From UBA7957 sp965222695 (lineage in GTDB: Bacteria; Pseudomonadota; Gammaproteobacteria; Granulosicoccales; Granulosicoccaceae): a stretch of 64,000 nt of DNA. Both the position numbers and the translations under genes were made by a program. The stretch spans positions 1,550,001 to 1,614,000 of the forward strand of contig OZ244967.1 in the NCBI GenBank assembly GCA_965222695.1. Direction: 5' to 3'. Below are positions 56,041 to 64,000 of this stretch, in pieces (within the stretch, counting starts at the first letter, position 1; each line of letters starts with the position of its first letter). The notes beneath the pieces were generated by a model. It did not search any database and was not told the origin of the DNA. It worked only from the letters and a program-made list of their open reading frames with translations.

Positions 56041-57011
56041 TTGATTTAAATAAATTATCACATAGCCTTTCACACAGGGATGCCGATCATTTCCGGGACT
56101 CCCTGATCCAAAGGATTAAACATCGGATGGACAATATCAGGCATGGCGATCTGCCCCGTTGGCAAAAGGCTCTGGAACGTCTTCCGCATGTCAAGCCCAG
56201 TTCGATCGATCTGGATAAGGCTGTCATCACCCTGGGCTGCGGATCGGATTTGAAGGAGTTCGAGCGAGCGGCTTTGAGACAGGCCTTGCTGGAATTAATA
56301 CCCTGGCGTAAAGGGCCGTTCCGTTTGTTTGATATCGATATTGATGCAGAGTGGCGATCAAACCGGAAGTGGGACCGGTTGGCGGAAAAAATATCGCCTC
56401 TTGTCAATCGGAAGGTATTGGATATAGGGTGCGGAAACGGCTATTACATGTGGCGGATGAGAGCGGCCGGGGCAAAACTGGTTCTGGGAGTTGATCCGAA
56501 TCTTTTGTTTAATTGCCAGTTCAAAGCGGTTCAGCATTACGCGCAGGAGTCAGACATACACCTGTTGCCCTTAGGTGTAGACGATTTACCGCCACAAACC
56601 GCTTATTTTGACACGGTGTTTTCCATGGGCGTCTTATACCATCGGGCTTCCCCGATCGGATTTATAAAACAGTTGTTCGGGCACATCAGGCCTGGCGGAG
56701 AGCTTGTCCTTGAGACGCTGGTGATAGATGGAGATGAGCAATCTGTTCTTGTGCCGGAATCGCGTTATGCTCGTATGCGCAATGTCTGGTTTGTGCCGAG
56801 TTCCCGGGCGCTGGCGCTGTGGTTGAAACGTTGCGGTTTTCGGGATATACAAATCGCTGATGAATCAATCACTTCCATTGAAGAGCAAAGATGCACTCCC
56901 TGGATGCGATATGAGTCTCTGCGGGAAAGTTTGAACCCGGATAACCCCTCGCTTACCATTGAAAATTTACCTATACCAAAACGTGCAGTTCTTATCGCAA
57001 CCAGAAAATAG
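56037..57011 (+). CDS. cmoB: tRNA U34 carboxymethyltransferase
   Basis: A 324-residue CmoB. WRSNRKWDRL, VLDIGCGNGYYMWRMRAAGA (motif I), GVDPNLLFNCQF, VFSMGVLYHRASPIGFI, and GGELVLETLVIDGD, in order, are diagnostic. It transfers the carboxymethyl group from carboxy-SAM to 5-hydroxyuridine 34, giving cmo5U in tRNA. Translationally coupled to cmoA. Confidence 0.96.
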   Translation: MIDLNKLSHSLSHRDADHFRDSLIQRIKHRMDNIRHGDLPRWQKALERLPHVKPSSIDLDKAVITLGCGSDLKEFERAALRQALLELIPWRKGPFRLFDIDIDAEWRSNRKWDRLAEKISPLVNRKVLDIGCGNGYYMWRMRAAGAKLVLGVDPNLLFNCQFKAVQHYAQESDIHLLPLGVDDLPPQTAYFDTVFSMGVLYHRASPIGFIKQLFGHIRPGGELVLETLVIDGDEQSVLVPESRYARMRNVWFVPSSRALALWLKRCGFRDIQIADESITSIEEQRCTPWMRYESLRESLNPDNPSLTIENLPIPKRAVLIATRK

Positions 57012-57063
57012 CCTGAGTATAATGAGGTTATTCGAATAGGATCTGAAACACAGCTATACCCTT

Positions 57064-58047
57064 ATGGCCAATACATTGGACTGCAAGAAATTTCGCACCG
57101 GCGGTGTGTGGGGGGCTCAGAATGGCGAAGCGCCGACAGATGGTATCAGCCGTGAAATCAACGGCCAAAGATATGTGTATTACGATGGCTGCTGGATTCA
57201 CTATTACGAGCCTCCCCCCAACACACTGGAAAATAAAAAATCCCTGATCGATCACCTGACCCGGCGTACTTTTCACCACACCGAACCGGGTATCAATACC
57301 CCTGGAGAGCGCCTGAACTGTGCCCGCAGTGCCTACGATCAGCAGACCGACCCGGACAAGAAACGGGTCAATGCCGCAATGTTGGCCGGCGCCTTGTTCA
57401 ACCACGCAACGGATATATTTACAGCTATCGTCGAGTTGGAATCCAAGGGCGTCGAAGTCAGCCGCAATAATGAGTTAATGAAAGAGTGTGGCGCTTGTTT
57501 CAAAGAAGCATTGGAGCTTGGAAAACAGGTTAAACACTATAGTGGCGAAGAGGGAATTGACGAAGTGTGGGGAGAGCCCTTCCGTGCATTTTCGATCTCG
57601 GTGGAACAGTTTTATTCTTCTCGGTACATTAAAATCGCTCAAACCTGGCACAATATCGACCGCGTTGCCGAGATTATGAATTCGACTTTCAGTGACTTTG
57701 AAGCTTTTGCCGGCGTCGAAGATCTGATTGTTGATTTTGCCATTGCCGCAAAACGGGAAAGCGAAACCATGAAAGCCGACGAAAATATCTTCCGGGTGTG
57801 GCCTGATTTTATCGCGGCCGGCGAGCATCTTGAGCAATTTCAACCGCTAATACTCAATGACGCAGATAATAGCTTGCGGTACACATTGCGTAGAGGACAG
57901 GACATAGTGAAACAGGGGAAGAATCTGATTAACTGGATTGCCAGTGCCCGCGTCCCCATGCCTAAAAGTACGGAAGTCTATGAAGTCAGCTGTACTGAAT
58001 TCAAGCAAAAACTCCTGTACTGCTATAATCACTACCCAGGTTCATAA
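57064..58047 (+). CDS. conserved-looking protein of unknown function
   Basis: A 327-residue soluble protein that I do not recognise. The N-terminal ~60 residues are Gly/aromatic-rich with DGCWIHYYEPPPNTLENKKS; the remainder is predicted helical with CARSAYDQQTDPDKKRVNAA and GACFKEALELGKQVKHY. No signal, membrane span or known motif. 52 nt after cmoB in the same direction, so perhaps in its operon. The stop TAA adjoins an IS5-like terminal fragment. Confidence 0.7.
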   Translation: MANTLDCKKFRTGGVWGAQNGEAPTDGISREINGQRYVYYDGCWIHYYEPPPNTLENKKSLIDHLTRRTFHHTEPGINTPGERLNCARSAYDQQTDPDKKRVNAAMLAGALFNHATDIFTAIVELESKGVEVSRNNELMKECGACFKEALELGKQVKHYSGEEGIDEVWGEPFRAFSISVEQFYSSRYIKIAQTWHNIDRVAEIMNSTFSDFEAFAGVEDLIVDFAIAAKRESETMKADENIFRVWPDFIAAGEHLEQFQPLILNDADNSLRYTLRRGQDIVKQGKNLINWIASARVPMPKSTEVYEVSCTEFKQKLLYCYNHYPGS

Positions 58048-58096
58048 GAGCCTGTTCAAGATCTCTGTGTCATTATTCCGGACGCATCACGCGTCC
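58048..58096. repeat. solo IS5-like terminus plus a hairpin
   Basis: Directly after the TAA stop, GAGCCTGTTCAAGATCTC resembles the end of the MITE at 47509 (GAGCCTGTTTAATATCTC), with TAA in the same flanking position. No matching inverted end follows before the next gene. A small palindrome GGACGCATCACGCGTCC lies at about 58080-58096 and might act as a weak terminator. Confidence 0.5.
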
Positions 58097-58114
58097 GACT
58101 AAGGATATTTCAAC

Positions 58115-59185
58115 GTGCTACCCATGCCAAGCCCGCAAACTTCCGCGTCCAATTTCATTGTTATTTCTGCCGCCATTGTCATTGTAATCGCAGGGCTCAA
58201 AGCCGCCGATGAATTTGTAGTGCCGTTTATTCTTTCCATTTTTATCGCGGTGATCAGCGCACCGCCACTGTTTTGGTTGACCCGGCGTGGTCTGCCGACC
58301 TGGCTTTCGATCAGTCTGGTCATCAGTGTCATGGTGATAGTTACGACGGGAGTTGCTGTATTGGTCAGTACCTCGTTTAACGGATTTACCGATGCATTAC
58401 CCACCTATCGCGAAGGATTGAAAACTGAATTTTCCGGATTGCTCAACTGGTTGGCAGAGCGTGGAGTGGATTTGAGCGCCTCCTGGCTTGCACAGTATTT
58501 TGATCCGGGTATGGCAATGCAACTGGTTGCCAACACGCTGTCCGGATTCGGCAATGTGCTGACGAACAGTTTTTTGATTTTGCTCACAGTGATTTTTATC
58601 CTGACCGAGGCGGCTTCCTTTCCATCCAAATTAAGCGATATGTCCGACGACCCGGAAATGACGATGCTGCGCTTTAAACACTTTTCTGATACCGTCAAAC
58701 GCTATATGGCGATTAAGACCGTGATGAGCCTGTGCACGGGAATCAGCATTACCGTTTGGCTTAAGATCCTGGGTGTTGACTTCGCCATACTATGGGGCCT
58801 TGTTGCCTTTTTTCTGAACTATGTCCCGAATATAGGTTCCATCATTGCAGCTGTACCCGCCGTCATGCTTGCATTTGTACAACTGGGCGCCACATTTGCA
58901 GCATTAACCGCCCTGGGATATGTATTCATGAATACATTGATCGGCAATATTCTGGAGCCGCGCTTTATGGGACGCGGACTTGGATTGTCGACACTGGTGG
59001 TATTTGTCTCATTGGTGTTCTGGGGATGGGTTTTGGGTCCGGTCGGCATGTTGCTGTCGGTACCTTTGACCATGACTCTGAAAATTGCCCTGGAAAGCCG
59101 GGAGGACACGCAATGGCTGGCGATTATGTTGGGTTCCGAACATGATCATCTTCCCACCGAAAACAATCCGATCAATAGAGCGTGA
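58115..59185 (+). CDS. AI-2E-family transporter
   Basis: A 356-residue membrane protein from GTG 58115 (AAGGA 9 nt upstream); ATG 58124 is possible. Eight membrane spans; the AI-2E/PerM family blocks KYMAIK-like KRYMAIKTVMSLCTG, ILWGLVAFFLNYVPNIGSI, and NTLIGNILEPRFMGRGLGLS are clear. Members include the TqsA autoinducer exporter and Na+/H+ antiporters; function here is open. The stop overlaps the next start (GTGA). Confidence 0.9.
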   Translation: MLPMPSPQTSASNFIVISAAIVIVIAGLKAADEFVVPFILSIFIAVISAPPLFWLTRRGLPTWLSISLVISVMVIVTTGVAVLVSTSFNGFTDALPTYREGLKTEFSGLLNWLAERGVDLSASWLAQYFDPGMAMQLVANTLSGFGNVLTNSFLILLTVIFILTEAASFPSKLSDMSDDPEMTMLRFKHFSDTVKRYMAIKTVMSLCTGISITVWLKILGVDFAILWGLVAFFLNYVPNIGSIIAAVPAVMLAFVQLGATFAALTALGYVFMNTLIGNILEPRFMGRGLGLSTLVVFVSLVFWGWVLGPVGMLLSVPLTMTLKIALESREDTQWLAIMLGSEHDHLPTENNPINRA

Positions 59186-59865
59186 AACGGGTACTCAGTC
59201 AGGACGGATCTTACACTTTATTCCACCCTGGCTATGCGCAAACCTATCACTCAATCCATGGAGCATTTGCAGAATCAACGTCCGTTTATCTGCAAAACAG
59301 CGGCGTAGCAGATCGATTGCGCCAGGGTCTGGAAACACGTGTACTGGAAATCGGATTTGGTCTGGGCTTGAACTTTATGGTCAGTGCACACCGGGCAATC
59401 GACTGTAATGCAAGCCTTATCTATACTGCCTATGAGAATAATCCGATTTCAAGCGAGAGATTCGATGCCTTGGATTATGGTTCTCTTGTCGGCGAAGAGA
59501 AATTGCAACGCGAAGTCTCTGCCTTACTGAAACTGAGACAGACCCAATCCCCTGCCCCGGCGTTCCTCAGCATTAACAATCGGGTGACATTTTACCTTAA
59601 TCTGGCCGACGCCAGTCAGTGCACGTGGGCGAAGGCCGATCAGAATGCAATCTACCTGGATGCTTTCAGTCCGGATTCCAACCCGGAACTTTGGACAACG
59701 GATTTTCTGAGCCGGCTCCATGGGGCTTTGGTCTCACGCGGGCGCCTGACGAGTTATTGCGTCAAGGGAGACATTCAGCGGCGCCTCAGACGGATAGGCT
59801 TTGAGGTGAATAAGATGCCTGGGCCGGGTGGAAAAAGAGAAGTACTTGTGGCAATCAAACTGTAG
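59182..59865 (+). CDS. mnmD: MnmD-like tRNA (mnm5s2U34) methyltransferase
   Basis: 227 residues from GTG 59182, overlapping the transporter stop. LEIGFGLGLNFMVSA (motif I), IYLDAFSPDSNPELWT, LTSYCVKGDIQRRLRRIGF, and PGPGGKREVLVA match the MnmD/MnmC-N methyltransferase, which completes the mnm5 group of wobble uridine. A stand-alone protein rather than the fused MnmC of E. coli; an oxidase partner is not in the window. The TAG stop belongs to a REP. Confidence 0.9.
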   Translation: MKRVLSQDGSYTLFHPGYAQTYHSIHGAFAESTSVYLQNSGVADRLRQGLETRVLEIGFGLGLNFMVSAHRAIDCNASLIYTAYENNPISSERFDALDYGSLVGEEKLQREVSALLKLRQTQSPAPAFLSINNRVTFYLNLADASQCTWAKADQNAIYLDAFSPDSNPELWTTDFLSRLHGALVSRGRLTSYCVKGDIQRRLRRIGFEVNKMPGPGGKREVLVAIKL

Positions 59866-59930
59866 GAGCGAGGCCTCCTCGCGATAAGGTGTCTATGTAC
59901 GCATGGTTTCGTTTGCAGGCAAGCTCCTAA
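59862..59930. repeat. REP pair between two convergent genes
   Basis: 59862-59884 (GTAGGAGCGAGGCC...) and 59910-59930 (rc contains TAGGAGCTTGCC). They face each other between mnmD and the HD gene and supply the TAG stops of both. The paired hairpins may also act as a bidirectional transcript end. Confidence 0.85.
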
Positions 59931-60589
59931 TTGGAAGTAGGTTTTGCAAAATACCCCTGAGAGCGTAGTATCGTCAAATGCCGGTTCAGGTTATTACGCG
60001 CTTTTTCCTCAAATCGCCGATGAAAATGGTCCGAGAAGTAAAACTGGGCACGCTGCAGTAAAGATTCTTGAAACCGCATCTGTTTTTGGTAGAACTCTTG
60101 GTCGCTGAGATGGGACTGCTCTTTTCGTACATTTTCGCCATCCTGCCGAAACTTTTCCCAGCTTAACCCAAAGCTCGATAAATCTATATCGACCAAAATC
60201 CGCTCGTCGATGGATTGAGGGTCGTGATCATGGGTTGTATTCATAATCAAGCGGCGGACGTGCCGCCTCAGCTCATCCCGGAGCTGATTCCTGCTTTGTT
60301 CCATAAACCAGTTTGCACTGCGCCGCTCGTTATCCGAGGCCCCTGTCTCATAAACGACATCGTGAAACCAGATTGCCAGTTCGACAGCATCGGCATTTTC
60401 CAGCTGCGGACGCACATCATCCAGTAGAGCCAGACAATGATCAATATGTTCATCATTATGATAGTGTCGATGGGATTCGCGGTAGAATTTTTGAACGGCG
60501 GAAAAAATTGCACGTGAATCGTCAGTGGCGGATGGCAACAAATTCCGCTGCCAGAGGTTTCTAAATCGGGACAAATTCATATAGTGCAT
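59927..60589 (-). CDS. HD-domain phosphohydrolase
   Basis: 220 residues. Metal site: RHYHNDEHIDHCL (His and His-Asp region) and AIWFHDVVYE (the HD dyad), with DIDLSSFG later supplying the last Asp. It resembles the predicted metal-dependent HD hydrolases that act on nucleotides. ATG 60589 is chosen; an internal ATG four codons on is possible. Convergent with mnmD. Confidence 0.88.
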   Translation of the reverse strand: MHYMNLSRFRNLWQRNLLPSATDDSRAIFSAVQKFYRESHRHYHNDEHIDHCLALLDDVRPQLENADAVELAIWFHDVVYETGASDNERRSANWFMEQSRNQLRDELRRHVRRLIMNTTHDHDPQSIDERILVDIDLSSFGLSWEKFRQDGENVRKEQSHLSDQEFYQKQMRFQESLLQRAQFYFSDHFHRRFEEKARNNLNRHLTILRSQGYFAKPTSN

Positions 60590-61020
60590 CCGATGTTATT
60601 CCCGCGATACAAAATGGAAGAACTCTGGGAGGACACGATATTATAGAACAATAGCATTTTTTACAGTGTCTGAGATACTGAATTATACGCTACGGGATGT
60701 TCGCGTCTTCCGCTACCGGCCGGTAATGTTAGCCTGTACTCTTTTGTTGGATGATTAGTGTGAACGGAATCAAGTTTCGCAAGGCGAACAGCTTTTGGTC
60801 TGTAAATTAATAACAGCCGGTGTGGTAAAGATATTGCTGCAACTTATAAAACAGTGTGGTAGAAGATCGGGCTCATCGAAGAATCCATATTTTTCGCATT
60901 GATGAAATTATCTTTTTTTTCAATAGATTACAAGATATAATTTATGGCAAATCTACTATATACTCACTGATACCACCTAGTGTTTAATCAAGAATTCATT
61001 TAACCAATTATGGAACTCTT
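60590..61020. other. upstream region of ugd
   Basis: 431 nt with no gene, AT-rich toward the right, with TATAAT at 60936-60941 but no -35 at the right distance. A divergent promoter region for the HD gene and ugd is the natural reading. No operator or hairpin stands out. Confidence 0.4.
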
Positions 61021-62355
61021 ATGAAAGTAACGGTGTATGGATCAGGCTATGTTGGCCTGGTGACGGGCTCGCTCCTCGCGGATGTTGGTAACAATGTACT
61101 CTGTGTGGATATAGATGAGGAAAAAGTTTCTTCTTTGCTCAAAGGCATAGTGCCCATCTTTGAACCCGGGCTCGACGATATCATTAAACGGAACGTTGAA
61201 GCTCAGCGATTGGATTTCACCACCGATATGGTCCGGGCCGTGGCCCACAGTGAAATGCAGTTTATTGCAGTCGGTACCCCGCCGGGTGAAGATGGATCAG
61301 CCGATCTGAAGCATGTGTTGCAGGTGGCAAGAACCCTGGGAGAGCATATGGACAGCCGCAAACTCGTTGTCAACAAGTCTACGGTTCCGGTTGGCACCGG
61401 TGATCTTGTAGAAAAGGAAATTCAGTCCGCGCTCGCTGAATCCGGTAAATCGATTGAATTTACGGTGATATCCAACCCCGAATTTTTAAAGGAAGGAGCC
61501 GCTATTGAAGACTTTATGAAACCCGATCGGATTGTGGTGGGTACGGAAGATCAATATGCGATTCAACAGATGAGAGAACTTTACTCGCCCTTTTGCCGAA
61601 ATCGCGAGCGTCTTGTATTTATGTCGCGTAGATCGTCTGAATTGACGAAGTATGCCGCCAATTCCCTGTTGGCAACCAAAATCAGTTTTATGAATGAATT
61701 ATCCAATCTGGCGGATCGGCTGGGAGCGGATATAGAGGATGTACGGATCGGCATCGGCTCGGATCCGCGAATCGGTTATCATTTTATTTATCCCGGCTGC
61801 GGTTATGGTGGTTCGTGTTTTCCCAAGGATGTCAAGGCACTTATTGCAACTGCGGAACAGTGTGATTACGATGCGCAATTGCTCAGAGCTGTCGAAGATG
61901 TCAACGAGCGGCAGAAATCGATATTGTTCGAAAAACTCATGAAACGGTTTGATAACAAGATCGAAGGAAAAACCTTTGCACTTTGGGGTCTGTCTTTTAA
62001 GCCCAATACCGATGATATGCGTGAGGCACCCTCCCGGGTGTTGATGGAAAATATCTTTGAACATGGCGGACTGGTTAAGGCTTATGATCCGGTAGCCATG
62101 AGCGAAGCCCGGCATCTTTATCCGGACGAAAAGCGCCTATCCCTGATGGGAACAGCGTTGGATGCCGTCGACGAGGCCGATGCACTTGTGATCAATACGG
62201 AGTGGCGGGAATTCCGCAGCCCCGATTGGAACAAGGTCAAGCAGCGATTAAAACAATCCGTTGTAATAGATGGGCGAAATATTTACGATCCGGATCTGAT
62301 GAAGGATCAGGGCATAGAGTATTTTTGTATCGGCCGCCCGTCCTATGTTCGGTGA
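61021..62355 (+). CDS. ugd: UDP-glucose 6-dehydrogenase
   Basis: 444 residues. NAD-binding GSGYVGLVTGSLLADVG, NPEFLKEGAAIEDFMKPDR, the active-site Cys in YPGCGYGGSCFPKD, and the UDP-binding C-domain FKPNTDDMREAPS are complete. It makes UDP-glucuronate, the substrate of the UDP-xylose synthase encoded at 27128-28078, so it links this region to the polysaccharide locus. It stands 19 nt before murB. Confidence 0.96.
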   Translation: MKVTVYGSGYVGLVTGSLLADVGNNVLCVDIDEEKVSSLLKGIVPIFEPGLDDIIKRNVEAQRLDFTTDMVRAVAHSEMQFIAVGTPPGEDGSADLKHVLQVARTLGEHMDSRKLVVNKSTVPVGTGDLVEKEIQSALAESGKSIEFTVISNPEFLKEGAAIEDFMKPDRIVVGTEDQYAIQQMRELYSPFCRNRERLVFMSRRSSELTKYAANSLLATKISFMNELSNLADRLGADIEDVRIGIGSDPRIGYHFIYPGCGYGGSCFPKDVKALIATAEQCDYDAQLLRAVEDVNERQKSILFEKLMKRFDNKIEGKTFALWGLSFKPNTDDMREAPSRVLMENIFEHGGLVKAYDPVAMSEARHLYPDEKRLSLMGTALDAVDEADALVINTEWREFRSPDWNKVKQRLKQSVVIDGRNIYDPDLMKDQGIEYFCIGRPSYVR

Positions 62356-62374
62356 CTAAGATCCAGTCCGGAAT

Positions 62375-63391
62375 ATGTTGCTACTGCAAGGCGCATCCCT
62401 GAGACAGCATAACACTTTCGGATTTGATGTTTGTGCCGAATATCTGGCCAGGCCAGCCAATCATGATGAGTTGGGGGAAGCATTGGAGTGGGCCCGGCAG
62501 CGGGATAAAGAGATCTTTATTCTCGGTGGCGGCAGTAATCTGGTATTGACCCGTAATATTCCCGGGCTTGTTATTCAGCAAACCCATCGGGATATTGCCA
62601 TTACCGGCGAGGACGAAAACTCCGTCAATATTTATGCAACGGCTGGAGTTGTTTGGGATCGACTTGTCTTATACTGTATCGAAAACGGTTTTTACGGAAT
62701 CGAAAATCTGTCCTTGATACCGGGTCACGTCGGCGCCGCGCCTATGCAAAATATCGGCGCTTATGGCGTGGAATTGGCAGACTGGCTGGAGAATGTTGAA
62801 GTTGTCGATAAGCAGACAGGGGAGAGTTCTCAACTATCCGTTGTCGACTGCGAACTTGCTTATCGTGACAGCATATTCAAGAACCGTTACAAAAATCGTT
62901 TCGTCATTACTGCAATTACACTCAGGCTCAGTAAGATCAGAAGATTCAATCTGAGCTATGCAGCACTGGCAAAAGAACTGGGGTCCAAAGCCGGGGAAAA
63001 CCTGGATTTAAAGCTTGTCAGAGAGATCGTTTGTCGGATCAGAAGGGAGAAACTGCCGGATCCGGCACAGTTGGGCAATGCCGGCAGTTTTTTCAAAAAC
63101 CCCATTATCGACCCGGAGCAATTAATACAGCTGCGGTCTCGTTATCCTGCAATACCGAGCCATGGGCTGTCCGACGGGCGGTATAAGATTCCTGCCGCCT
63201 GGATCGTCGAAATGGCTGGCTGGAAAGGATACAGTGAAAACAACGTGGGTGTTCATCGGAATCAGTCTATTGTTTTAGTGAACTACGGAGCAGCCACTGG
63301 TGAAGATATTTTGAATTTAGCGGCGAAAGTGCAGTCTGATATCGCAAAGAAATTCAGTATCGATCTGGAAATGGAACCTGTAGTTGTTTAG
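62375..63391 (+). CDS. murB: UDP-N-acetylenolpyruvoylglucosamine reductase
   Basis: 338 residues, E. coli-type (type I) MurB. FAD-binding LGGGSNLVLT, QNIGAYGVELAD, the type I loop ELAYRDSIFK with its Tyr, the catalytic Ser in GNAGSFFKNP, and the C-terminal GVHRNQSIVLVNYG. It reduces enolpyruvyl-UDP-GlcNAc to UDP-MurNAc for peptidoglycan. The stop TAG is formed by a TA and the first base of a palindromic element. Confidence 0.96.
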   Translation: MLLLQGASLRQHNTFGFDVCAEYLARPANHDELGEALEWARQRDKEIFILGGGSNLVLTRNIPGLVIQQTHRDIAITGEDENSVNIYATAGVVWDRLVLYCIENGFYGIENLSLIPGHVGAAPMQNIGAYGVELADWLENVEVVDKQTGESSQLSVVDCELAYRDSIFKNRYKNRFVITAITLRLSKIRRFNLSYAALAKELGSKAGENLDLKLVREIVCRIRREKLPDPAQLGNAGSFFKNPIIDPEQLIQLRSRYPAIPSHGLSDGRYKIPAAWIVEMAGWKGYSENNVGVHRNQSIVLVNYGAATGEDILNLAAKVQSDIAKKFSIDLEMEPVVV

Positions 63392-63416
63392 GGCGTGTCA
63401 TTGATGACACGCCCTA
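63389..63416. repeat. 24-bp TA-flanked palindrome at the murB stop (terminator-like)
   Basis: TA, then GGGCGTGTCA-TTGA-TGACACGCC with the closing C, then TA: a perfect 10-bp stem with a 4-base loop. The bottom strand of the arm-loop (GGGCGTGTCATCAATGACAC) differs from the cloverleaf MITE end (GGGCTTGTCATCAATTACAC) at only two of 20 positions. IS630 sits directly behind the right TA, so any poly-T tail has been displaced. It may act as a rho-independent stop. Confidence 0.7.
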
Positions 63417-63494
63417 GTAGTCAGTCAGGATGAAAAGTTCGGGTATTAGTCTAACTTCTTAACAAGGAATTACAACTTGTTGATGAGGTTTGAT

Positions 63495-63983
63495 ATGGCA
63501 AAGCGCAATATAGTGAGACTATCGCAGGATGAACGCCATGCACTGGAAGGCATGGTAAATCAAGGCCGAGTGTCAGCCCAACGGCGACGACATGCGGCGA
63601 TACTGCTACGGGTTGATGAGGGCAAGTATGGTCCGGCAATGACTGACACGGAAACAGCCGATCAGATGGAACTGAGCACACGGTGTATTGAATCTGTTCG
63701 CCGAAGGTGCGTTCATGAAGGCTTGGAGAAGGCCTTACAGAGAAAGAAGCGATCTCGCGAACGTACAGCGAGTCTGGATGGCGAAGGCGAAGCCCAATTG
63801 ATAAGCCTGGCCTGTAGTGAAGCACCCGAGGGGCGGGTACGCTGGACTCTGAGGCTTTTGAGCGAAAAACTTGTGGAGTTGGACATTGTGGATACGATCT
63901 CGTATGAAACGGTTAGGCAAGTTTTAAAAAAACACCATAAAACCTTGGCAGAAGAGGATGTGGTGTATACCCGCTCAGGGTAA
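63495..63983 (+). CDS. IS630 transposase, upstream frame (orfA), copy 2
   Basis: Same protein as at 30039-30527, from ATG 63495 with GAGG upstream. The HTH region and the end at VVYTRSG are unchanged. The A7 run lies at 63926-63932. Because both copies break at the same place, the split frame is a property of the element and not a random error. Confidence 0.9.
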   Translation: MAKRNIVRLSQDERHALEGMVNQGRVSAQRRRHAAILLRVDEGKYGPAMTDTETADQMELSTRCIESVRRRCVHEGLEKALQRKKRSRERTASLDGEGEAQLISLACSEAPEGRVRWTLRLLSEKLVELDIVDTISYETVRQVLKKHHKTLAEEDVVYTRSG

Positions 63984-64000
63984 TGCCGCCTTTGTCTGTC
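63958..64000 (+). CDS. IS630 transposase, downstream frame (orfB), 5' end only
   Basis: The window holds the first 14 codons (MWCIPAQGNAAFVC) of orfB in the +1 frame relative to orfA. The DDE domain is beyond the edge; by analogy with copy 1 it should be complete. Confidence 0.8.
   Translation, partial: MWCIPAQGNAAFVC

Larger units (their letters stand above)
63417..64000. mobile_element. IS630-family insertion sequence, copy 2 (plus orientation, cut by window edge)
   Basis: Begins GTAGTCAGTCAGGATGAAAA after a TA (63415-63416). The orfA sequence is the same as in the copy at 29385-30605. Only the first ~584 bp are in the window. Confidence 0.92.

Noticed and set aside
29385..64000. Composite transposon formed by the two IS630 copies
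   Set aside because: The enclosed 33 kb contains core housekeeping genes, and IS630 elements are not known to mobilise such segments.

Overview
The window looks like a gammaproteobacterial chromosome segment. The evidence is the right-hand third: cmoA-cmoB, a proteobacterial-type gshA, moeA, an MnmD-like tRNA methyltransferase, an E. coli-type murB, and a REP/RAYT repeat system like those of Pseudomonas and Escherichia. I cannot name the genus. There are no rRNA or tRNA genes and no CRISPR array that I can see.

Left two thirds (1-44.4 kb, all cargo genes on the minus strand, so read from 44.4 kb down to 1): one long cell-surface polysaccharide locus. It starts with a CapD/WbpM-type nucleotide-sugar dehydratase, then an rfaH-like antiterminator gene followed at once by a perfect ops-like motif (41686-41696). 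Next come rmlA, an IS30 scar with the stump of a second capD/wbpM gene, manC, a PglK/MsbA-like ABC exporter, a Wzy/ligase-like membrane protein, a glycosyltransferase, a WbpV-like/WbpL-like pair and an EpsL-like outer-membrane barrel. After an IS630 copy the locus continues with UDP-xylose synthase (uxs), two acyltransferase-like genes, fdtA/fdtB (dTDP-3-amino-3,6-dideoxyhexose), and a variable part rich in glycosyltransferases, sulfotransferases and methyltransferases plus a secreted pectate-lyase-like protein. The far left end holds an NTP_transf_5 protein, a small unknown gene, a PRMT-like methyltransferase with a PqqD-like tail and a truncated ABC exporter, an assortment reminiscent of RiPP clusters.

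The variable part is decaying. Three of four sulfotransferase genes are broken by three different lesions: a frameshift in an A8 run, an IS1380 insertion exactly in the PAPS-binding loop, and an in-frame TGA. A methyltransferase has an in-frame TAA, and a glycosyltransferase survives only as an N-terminal relic. Mobile DNA with readable target duplications: an IS4-like element and a matching MITE (9-bp duplications), IS1380 (5 bp), and two inverted IS630 copies (TA).

Right third (44.8-64 kb): housekeeping and regulatory genes (MFS transporter, acidic protein, multi-domain response regulator, moeA, gshA, rarD, a hydrolase, cmoAB, an unknown gene, AI-2E transporter, mnmD-like, HD protein, ugd, murB), seeded with small repeats. 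These include about a dozen REP hairpins, a complete RAYT element bounded by inverted REP-like arms, an IS5-type MITE inside the RAYT gene, and a 265-bp TA-flanked cloverleaf MITE. REP ends supply the TAG stop codons of four genes, and a 24-bp TA-flanked palindrome supplies the stop of murB. Functionally, ugd (UDP-GlcA) feeds uxs (UDP-Xyl), rmlA feeds fdtA/fdtB, and manC gives GDP-mannose, so the predicted product is a heteropolysaccharide that is or was sulfated.
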